Shown one piece after another: positions 58,633 through 64,000 of a stretch of DNA of 64,000 bases (the stretch's first letter is position 1; every line of letters begins with the position of its first letter). The stretch is from Cupriavidus necator N-1 (GTDB lineage: Bacteria; Pseudomonadota; Gammaproteobacteria; Burkholderiales; Burkholderiaceae). Under the pieces are notes generated by a model that saw only the letters and a list, made by a program, of their open reading frames with translations, was not told the origin of the DNA and ran no database searches. The stretch covers positions 3,720,001 to 3,784,000 of the forward strand of contig NC_015726.1 in assembly GCF_000219215.1 (NCBI RefSeq), read 5' to 3'. A program made the translations under genes and the position numbers.

Positions 58633-60847
58633 CCGCAGGCACAGGCGCGCGCACTGATGCGCCGCGCACTTCGATGCCGATGCGGTCCACCACCTTGCCT
58701 GACGCATCGAGCAGCTCCACCTGGTGCCGCCCCGGCCACGGCAGCCATGCCACCTCGCCGCCGCGCCCCAGCGGCTTGCCGTCCATGCGCCAGCTGACCG
58801 TGCGCGCGGTCTGGCCGGCCACGCCCTCGGCATGGAACCAGACACGCTGCGCCGCGGGCGGCATGTCGGGGTCCAGCGCAAACACGGTGCCGTCGGCAGG
58901 ATTGGCGATCACGGGTGCGGTCGGGCGCGCGGCGGGTGCGCTCACGCTGACGCGCCGGATCGCGGTGCCGGCCAGAAAGACTTCATCGCGCGCTGGCTCC
59001 AGCCCGTCGTCGAAGCTCAGCGCTACGCGCTGCACGCCGGCGGGCATAGCGGGCGCCTGGCTGGCGCGCGCGCGGTGCAGCGCTTCCATGACGTCGTGCC
59101 AGACCGGCGCTGCGCCCGATACGCCCGAGACCTCGTGCATGCTGGCGCCGCTGGCATTGCCGACCCACACGCCCACGGTGTAATGCTGCGACCAGCCGAT
59201 GCACCAGTTGTCGCGCATGTCCTTGCTGGTGCCGGTCTTCACCGCGGTCCAGAAGCGTGTGGTGAGCGGGCTGTCCAGGCCGAAGGTGCGCGCTCGCGCA
59301 TGGCGGTCCGACAGGATGTCGGCGATCACGTAGCTCGCGCCAGGTTGCATCACCGGCGTCAGCACTGCGGCCGCTGCCCCTTCCCGCAGCCGTGGCGGCG
59401 CGTAGCGCCCGCCATTGGCCAGTGCCCGGTACGCATTGGTCAGCGCCAGCAGCGACACGTCGGCGCTGCCCAGCGCCAGGCTGAACCCGTAGTAGTCGCC
59501 GGCCTCGGTCAGCGGCAGCCCCAGCGCCACCAGCCGCTTGTGGAAGCGGTGCGGGGTCACCATCACCAGCGTGCGCACCGCAGGCACGTTTAGCGACGCG
59601 GCCAGCGCCGCGCGCAGGCTGACCCAGCCGGCATAGCGGTGATCGTAGTTCTGCGGCACGTAGAGCCCGCCGCCGACCGGCAGGTTCACCGGCCGGTCGT
59701 CCAGCAGCGAGGCCGCCGTCAGCCGCTTCTCTTCCAGCGCCTGCTCATACAGCAAGGGCTTGAGCGTCGAGCCCGCCTGCCGCAGCGCCGCCGCGTGGTC
59801 CACCTGCGCGGCGCCTGACAGCGTGCCCGACGAGCCCACATAGGCCAGCACGTCGCCGCTGGCATTGTCGATCACCACCACCGCGCCGTCCTCGACATTG
59901 CGCCCGGCCAGTTCGCGCAGGTGCCGGTCCAGGCTGGTGGCAGCCGCGCGCTGCAGGCGGGCATCGAGCGTGGACGTAATACGCGCAGGCATGGGTACGC
60001 CCGCAGCCAGCTGCGAGCGCGCCTCGCTGACCAGGCGCCGTGCCAGGTGCGGTGCCAGCTGCGGCGACGCCGCCGACGGCGCGGCCGCCGCGGCGCGCTG
60101 CGCCACCGGCCCGGTACGCAGCAGCGCCAGTTGCGCAAAGCCTTCCAGGCCATCGCACTCGCGCGGCATGCGCATCTCGCGCAGGATGCCGCAGGCGCGG
60201 CTTGCCACCTGAGCGGCCTTGGCATTGGGCGCACGCACCAGCGCCACCGCCAGTGCCGATTCGCGCGCGTTGAGCCCTTCCGGGTACTTGCCGAACAGCA
60301 CCTGCGACATCGCCGACAGGCCCACCAGCTCGCCGCGGAACGGCACCAGGTTCAGGTAGGCCTCCAGGATCTGGTCCTTGCTCCAGCTGCGCTCGAGCGC
60401 CGCCGCGCCCGCGGCCTGCCCCAGCTTCTGCGTGAAGCTGCGGCCCTGCCCCGGCACGCCCGGCCGGCGCAGGTCCTGATCGAGCAGGCCCGCCAGCTGC
60501 ATGGTCAGCGTCGAGGCGCCGCGCGTGCGCGTGTTCCACAGGTTGGCCCAGGCCGCGGCCGCCACGCCCTGCCAGTCGACCCCGCTGTGGGCATAGAAGC
60601 GCCGGTCCTCCGACAGCACGATGGCAGTGCGCAACGCGGGCGAGGTATCGGCCAGCGCGACCCAGTCGCCGCGGCGCGCGCGGAAGTCGTCGCGCACGCG
60701 GCCTACGGTGTCGCCGTGGCGGTCCAGCACCAGCACGTCGGCACTGCGCCAGTCGGCACGGACCTGCTCGAAGGACTGCAGGGCTATGGCCGGTGCGGAC
60801 CAGGCCAGCGCCGTCACCAGCACCATGCGAATACAGCGCTGCTTCAT
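58622..60847 (-). CDS. pbpC: Penicillin-binding protein 1C
   Basis: A 741-residue bifunctional peptidoglycan synthase. After a signal/anchor (residues 1-22), the glycosyltransferase has its catalytic Glu in LSEDRRFYAHSGVDW (Glu80), then STLTMQLAGLLDQD and LNLVPFRGELVG. The transpeptidase has S-T-L-K in RQAGSTLKPLLYE, SLN in AASLNVPAVRTL and KTGTS. A C-terminal BiPBP_C domain follows about residue 660. Its ATG overlaps the YhhN stop (ATGA). The open frame upstream overlaps YhhN and is not part of the protein. Confidence 0.96.
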   Translation of the reverse strand: MKQRCIRMVLVTALAWSAPAIALQSFEQVRADWRSADVLVLDRHGDTVGRVRDDFRARRGDWVALADTSPALRTAIVLSEDRRFYAHSGVDWQGVAAAAWANLWNTRTRGASTLTMQLAGLLDQDLRRPGVPGQGRSFTQKLGQAAGAAALERSWSKDQILEAYLNLVPFRGELVGLSAMSQVLFGKYPEGLNARESALAVALVRAPNAKAAQVASRACGILREMRMPRECDGLEGFAQLALLRTGPVAQRAAAAAPSAASPQLAPHLARRLVSEARSQLAAGVPMPARITSTLDARLQRAAATSLDRHLRELAGRNVEDGAVVVIDNASGDVLAYVGSSGTLSGAAQVDHAAALRQAGSTLKPLLYEQALEEKRLTAASLLDDRPVNLPVGGGLYVPQNYDHRYAGWVSLRAALAASLNVPAVRTLVMVTPHRFHKRLVALGLPLTEAGDYYGFSLALGSADVSLLALTNAYRALANGGRYAPPRLREGAAAAVLTPVMQPGASYVIADILSDRHARARTFGLDSPLTTRFWTAVKTGTSKDMRDNWCIGWSQHYTVGVWVGNASGASMHEVSGVSGAAPVWHDVMEALHRARASQAPAMPAGVQRVALSFDDGLEPARDEVFLAGTAIRRVSVSAPAARPTAPVIANPADGTVFALDPDMPPAAQRVWFHAEGVAGQTARTVSWRMDGKPLGRGGEVAWLPWPGRHQVELLDASGKVVDRIGIEVRGASVRAPVPAARR

Positions 60848-61548
60848 GCCTGCCTGCGTCCCGCCACGATGCCCGCCACCAGCAGCACCTGGGCCGCGGC
60901 GTAGGTCCACCAGATGCCAAGCTGGAAGGATTCGAACGGCACCAGGAAGCGCGCGATGCCGATCATCATGTCCGAGGCGGCAAAGCACAGCGCCCCCAGC
61001 GCCGCCAGCGGCGTGGGCAGGCGCGCCACCAGCGCGCTGCAGGCCATCGCCGCAAGCACGCCCACGTAAATCGCCACCGGCACCGTCAGCGGGCCCATAT
61101 TGGGCCAGAAGCGGCCCAGCATGGTGCCCGCCACGCCCAGCATGGCGCCGCACGCAATCAGCCGGTGCGGGCGCGTGTCGCCCGCCAGCGGCACCAGCAC
61201 GCGCAGGTAGGCCAGGTGCGCCAGCAGGAAGGCGCCAAGCCCGCCCATGAACGAAAACGTCAGCGTCGGCAGCGCCAGCAGGAGGTCGCCCAGGGCTGAG
61301 AACAGCAGCGCCGTGACCAGCCAGCGGCGCTCCACAAGCGGCCGGTGGAACCACGCGGCGCGTGCCAGCAGCACCGCCATCGCGGTCTTCCATGCGGGCT
61401 GCATGGCGATATGCCCGGTCAGCGGCGCGCCGTCAGGCAGCTCGATCGCCACCTGCACCAGCAGCGCGCCGTAGATGATGCCGGCCAGCGTGCCCGCGAT
61501 CCACCACTCGCGCACGCGTGCCGGCATCATCATCGACAGCCAGCTCAT
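60844..61548 (-). CDS. YhhN-family membrane protein (lysoplasmalogenase-like)
   Basis: A 234-residue protein with about eight hydrophobic helices; LLFSALGDLLLALPTLTF with the conserved Gly-Asp and FLLAHLAYLRVLVPL with the conserved His are typical of the YhhN/TMEM86 family. TMEM86B hydrolyses lysoplasmalogens and YhhN proteins are thought to act on similar lipids. It overlaps its neighbours on both sides by ATGA: its start lies in the A2M stop, and its stop overlaps the pbpC start. Confidence 0.88.
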   Translation of the reverse strand: MSWLSMMMPARVREWWIAGTLAGIIYGALLVQVAIELPDGAPLTGHIAMQPAWKTAMAVLLARAAWFHRPLVERRWLVTALLFSALGDLLLALPTLTFSFMGGLGAFLLAHLAYLRVLVPLAGDTRPHRLIACGAMLGVAGTMLGRFWPNMGPLTVPVAIYVGVLAAMACSALVARLPTPLAALGALCFAASDMMIGIARFLVPFESFQLGIWWTYAAAQVLLVAGIVAGRRQA

Positions 61549-64000
61549 GGGCGCGCCCCCACTGCCAGCCGCGCATTGGGCGCCACGCCGAACACGTCGG
61601 GCGCGTACATCGCTTCCACGCGCGTGGGCGGCAGCGCGAAGTCGCCGGCGTTGTTCAGCCGCACCGTGTATTCGACCGATACCGTGCCTTTGGGCAGGTA
61701 GCCGAAGTACTCGCGGTAGGCTTGCGGCGTGCGCTCGGTGTAGGCCGGCCAGGCCGCGCCCTTGCGCTGCTCGCCGCGCGTGGCGATCTGGGAGTCACGG
61801 CCCAGGCCGCTGCCGAGGATGGTGGCGCCGGCAGGCACCGGATCGCTGACCACCACCCAGGTCATGTCGGCCTGCGCATCGATCTCCAGCTTGACTCGGT
61901 AGACATCGCCGCGCGACCACTTGCCCTTCACCGCCTGCTCCTGCGGCGTCACGGTGCGCTTGATGCGGTAGCCCGCGGCCAGCGGCGCGGTCACCGGCAC
62001 CGCCGCCAGCGCCCGCACCGTGGCCCACGGATGGCCGGCGCCGGCGTGCTCCACCTGCAGCGTGCCGCCGTCGGCGCCGGTAGGCCACGGCAGGTCGACA
62101 CTGCCCTGGGCCACGCCGTCGGTGCGCTGCGCGCGTGCCCAGTCGAAACTGCGCGAGGCGTCGGCCGCATTGCTCAGGCTCGCTCGCGTGGTGCCCGCCA
62201 CCGGCGTCTTCTCGAACGCCTGCGAGAAGCGCGTCACCGCCAGCATGCCCCAGGCATTGGCAGTGGTGGTGCCCCAGGCACCATGCACCTGCCGGCCCAG
62301 CAGCCCGGTGGCCAGTTGCGGCGCATCCTCCTTCCAGCCCGGCAGTTCCGACGCCAGCGCCAGCAGGCGCGCGGCATTGGTGTCGCCGCCGGCCATCATC
62401 CACCACCAGTTGTCGTTGCGCTCGGTGGAGAACGCCAGGCGCGTGCCCTGCACCGTCAGGCGCGAGCGCAGCAGCTGCTGCGCCTCGGCCAGGCGTTGCT
62501 CGCGCTGCGGGATGTCCTGCATGCGCGTGAGCAGCAAGGTCCAGTCCAGCAGCGCAGAGGTCGGCCACTGCGCCGGCAGGATCTGGATCGAGCCCAGCAT
62601 GCGCGCCTGCGCATGGCCGGTGCGCGACAGCGCCTCGAGCGCGGCCAGCTTGCGCGCTTCCAGGTACTGCGTGCCGGCCACCGGCGCCCAGCTGTCGCGG
62701 CGGATGCGGCCTTCGACGAAGTCAGTCAGCCCGCGCTCCATCTGCGTGCGCTGCGCGTCGGGGATGCGCAGCGCCAGCCCGGCGCGCGCGGCCTCGTCGG
62801 TGACCGCCAGCAGGTAGGCGGTCAGCACTTCGCTGCCGAAGTCGCCGTCGGCGTTCAGCGGGAAGTACGAGGCCAGCCCGTTGGCATCGAGATAGGACGG
62901 CAGCTGCGTCATCAGCGCGTCCCACGCGGCGGTGTCGTTCAGGCCGATCGCTTTCGATGCGCGCTGCTCCAGGCAGGTGAACGGGTAGTTGCGGAACCAC
63001 TCGCGCACGCCCGGCATGCCGCCCGCCAGCGACGACTGGAAGTTGACCTGCAGCCCGCCGCGCACCTTGCCCGCCGGATCCGCCAGGGCACCCGGCGGCG
63101 CCTTAATTGGCACCGACAGCGACGGCGACACCTGCGCCAGCGTGGCCTGCTGCACCGTCATCGGCACGGCCGGCACGATCTGCTGCGACACCTTGATGCG
63201 GTCGGCCGCGCCACCCGTGCCCTGCTCGCTCGCCTGCACTTCCCACGTCACCGTGCCGCTGCGCGAGTACGCCAGCAGCGCGGGCGCGGTCACGTCCCAG
63301 CCGATCTCGCGCGCTTCGCCGGCAGGGATCTGCACGGTCTGCACCGGCAGGCTGGTCTCGTTGCCGAGCAGCGCGCCGCGCGCGCTGGCCTGCACCGTCA
63401 TCGCGCGCCTGGTGGTATTGCGCAGCGTGAACATGGCGCGGTAGCGGTCGTCCTCGCGCACCAGCAGCGGCAGGCCGGAAATCACCTGCAGGTCCTGCGT
63501 GGCGGCGATGGTGGCGCTGCCCGTGCCGAAGCGGCCGAGGCCGAGGTCCGCCACCGCGACGATGCGGAAGCTGGTCAGCGAATCGTTGAGCGGCACCTCG
63601 ATGCTGGCGCGGCCCTCCGCGTCGAGCTGCACGCGCGGGTTCCATACCAGCAGCGTGTCGAACAGCTCGCGCGTGGGGCTCTTACCGCCGCCGCCGCCCG
63701 CCGGCACCGCCTTGCGCCCGTAGTGGCGGCGCCCGATGATTTCCATCTGCGCGGTCGACGTCTCCACGCCGTAGCCGCGCCGCTGCAGCATCGCATCGAG
63801 CAGGTCCCAGCTGGTGTTGGGCATCAGTTCCAGCAGCGCCTGGTCCACCGCGGCCAGCGCCACTTCGCCGTTGGCGGCAGGCTTGCCGTCTGGCAGCTTC
63901 ACCTGGATCGCCACGCGCGCCTTGCCGCGCACCGGATAGCTGGCCTTGTCCGGCGTCACGGTAACGTCGAGCCGGTGGCCCGCATTGCCGACGCGGATCT
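61545..64000 (-). CDS. Alpha-2-macroglobulin family protein (YfhM-like), C-terminal part, cut by window edge
   Basis: The last 818 or so residues of a large secreted protease trap. The thioester motif CLEQ is present in YPFTCLEQRASKAIGLND, with the typical PLxxxxRxxxK-type flanks; long beta-sandwich domains precede it and the C-terminal ALPPTRVEAMYAPDVFG region follows. Such proteins in the periplasm are thought to snare proteases. The frame is open through the window edge, so the N-terminus is missing. It is transcribed towards and coupled with YhhN and pbpC; A2M beside PbpC is a known pairing. Confidence 0.93.
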   Translation of the reverse strand, partial: IRVGNAGHRLDVTVTPDKASYPVRGKARVAIQVKLPDGKPAANGEVALAAVDQALLELMPNTSWDLLDAMLQRRGYGVETSTAQMEIIGRRHYGRKAVPAGGGGGKSPTRELFDTLLVWNPRVQLDAEGRASIEVPLNDSLTSFRIVAVADLGLGRFGTGSATIAATQDLQVISGLPLLVREDDRYRAMFTLRNTTRRAMTVQASARGALLGNETSLPVQTVQIPAGEAREIGWDVTAPALLAYSRSGTVTWEVQASEQGTGGAADRIKVSQQIVPAVPMTVQQATLAQVSPSLSVPIKAPPGALADPAGKVRGGLQVNFQSSLAGGMPGVREWFRNYPFTCLEQRASKAIGLNDTAAWDALMTQLPSYLDANGLASYFPLNADGDFGSEVLTAYLLAVTDEAARAGLALRIPDAQRTQMERGLTDFVEGRIRRDSWAPVAGTQYLEARKLAALEALSRTGHAQARMLGSIQILPAQWPTSALLDWTLLLTRMQDIPQREQRLAEAQQLLRSRLTVQGTRLAFSTERNDNWWWMMAGGDTNAARLLALASELPGWKEDAPQLATGLLGRQVHGAWGTTTANAWGMLAVTRFSQAFEKTPVAGTTRASLSNAADASRSFDWARAQRTDGVAQGSVDLPWPTGADGGTLQVEHAGAGHPWATVRALAAVPVTAPLAAGYRIKRTVTPQEQAVKGKWSRGDVYRVKLEIDAQADMTWVVVSDPVPAGATILGSGLGRDSQIATRGEQRKGAAWPAYTERTPQAYREYFGYLPKGTVSVEYTVRLNNAGDFALPPTRVEAMYAPDVFGVAPNARLAVGARP

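Noticed and set aside
58622..61393. A 923-residue frame for pbpC
   Set aside because: The first 182 codons overlap yhhN and have no PBP motif. The start at 60847 gives the normal length.

Overview
The window looks like about 64 kb of core chromosome from a GC-rich betaproteobacterium of the Burkholderiales, most like Cupriavidus/Ralstonia. Three things support this: the strong GC-type codon bias, the gene order mnmG-rsmG-parA-parB-atpIBEFHAGDC, and the many ABC transporters for branched-chain amino acids and tripartite-tricarboxylate (Bug) receptors. Genus is an inference from gene content, not a database result. Almost every gene is on the minus strand; the exceptions are three LysR regulators, one TetR regulator and copZ. 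I saw no rRNA or tRNA gene, insertion sequence, prophage or CRISPR array.

Layout. 1-4138: a cation/proton antiporter cut by the window edge, a TPR protein and an orphan Liv-type binding protein. 4295-13884: putA with probable operator sites upstream, priA, hemE, a HSL-type esterase and a small CoA-binding protein. 13885-14579: a long intergenic region with two opposed terminators and perhaps a small RNA. 14580-22163: the complete F1Fo ATP synthase operon with a good sigma-70 type promoter. 22521-26977: parB, parA, rsmG and mnmG, with four parS sites within 1.7 kb, which places the segment in the chromosome-partition region and probably near the origin. 27189-30152: an N-formylglutamate amidohydrolase, a Bug receptor and a divergent LysR regulator.

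30412-42654 holds two branched-chain amino acid type ABC systems. The first has a permease-ATPase fusion (LivM-LivG), and the second has five separate proteins. A TSUP exporter and an unknown protein lie between them. 43008-48309: a GMC oxidoreductase, methylmalonate-semialdehyde dehydrogenase, a LysR regulator and a lipase-like hydrolase. 48420-51711: a copper module of copA and cueR in one direction and copZ in the other, each unit with a MerR-type promoter with a 19-bp spacer. 51783-58632: OmpW, an alkyl-sulfatase with a divergent TetR regulator, an ornithine-cyclodeaminase family protein, an aldo/keto reductase and a LysR regulator. 58622-64000: a tightly overlapping trio of alpha-2-macroglobulin, YhhN membrane protein and penicillin-binding protein 1C.

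Functionally the window combines energy metabolism (ATP synthase), chromosome segregation (ParABS), amino-acid uptake and breakdown (Liv, PutA, MmsA, formylglutamate hydrolase), copper defence and envelope defence. I did not find a clearly new system. The best leads are the A2M-YhhN-PbpC trio, the parS cluster, the putA operator array, the unexplained plus-strand terminator at 14437-14470 and the Walker A arginine in the second LivF.
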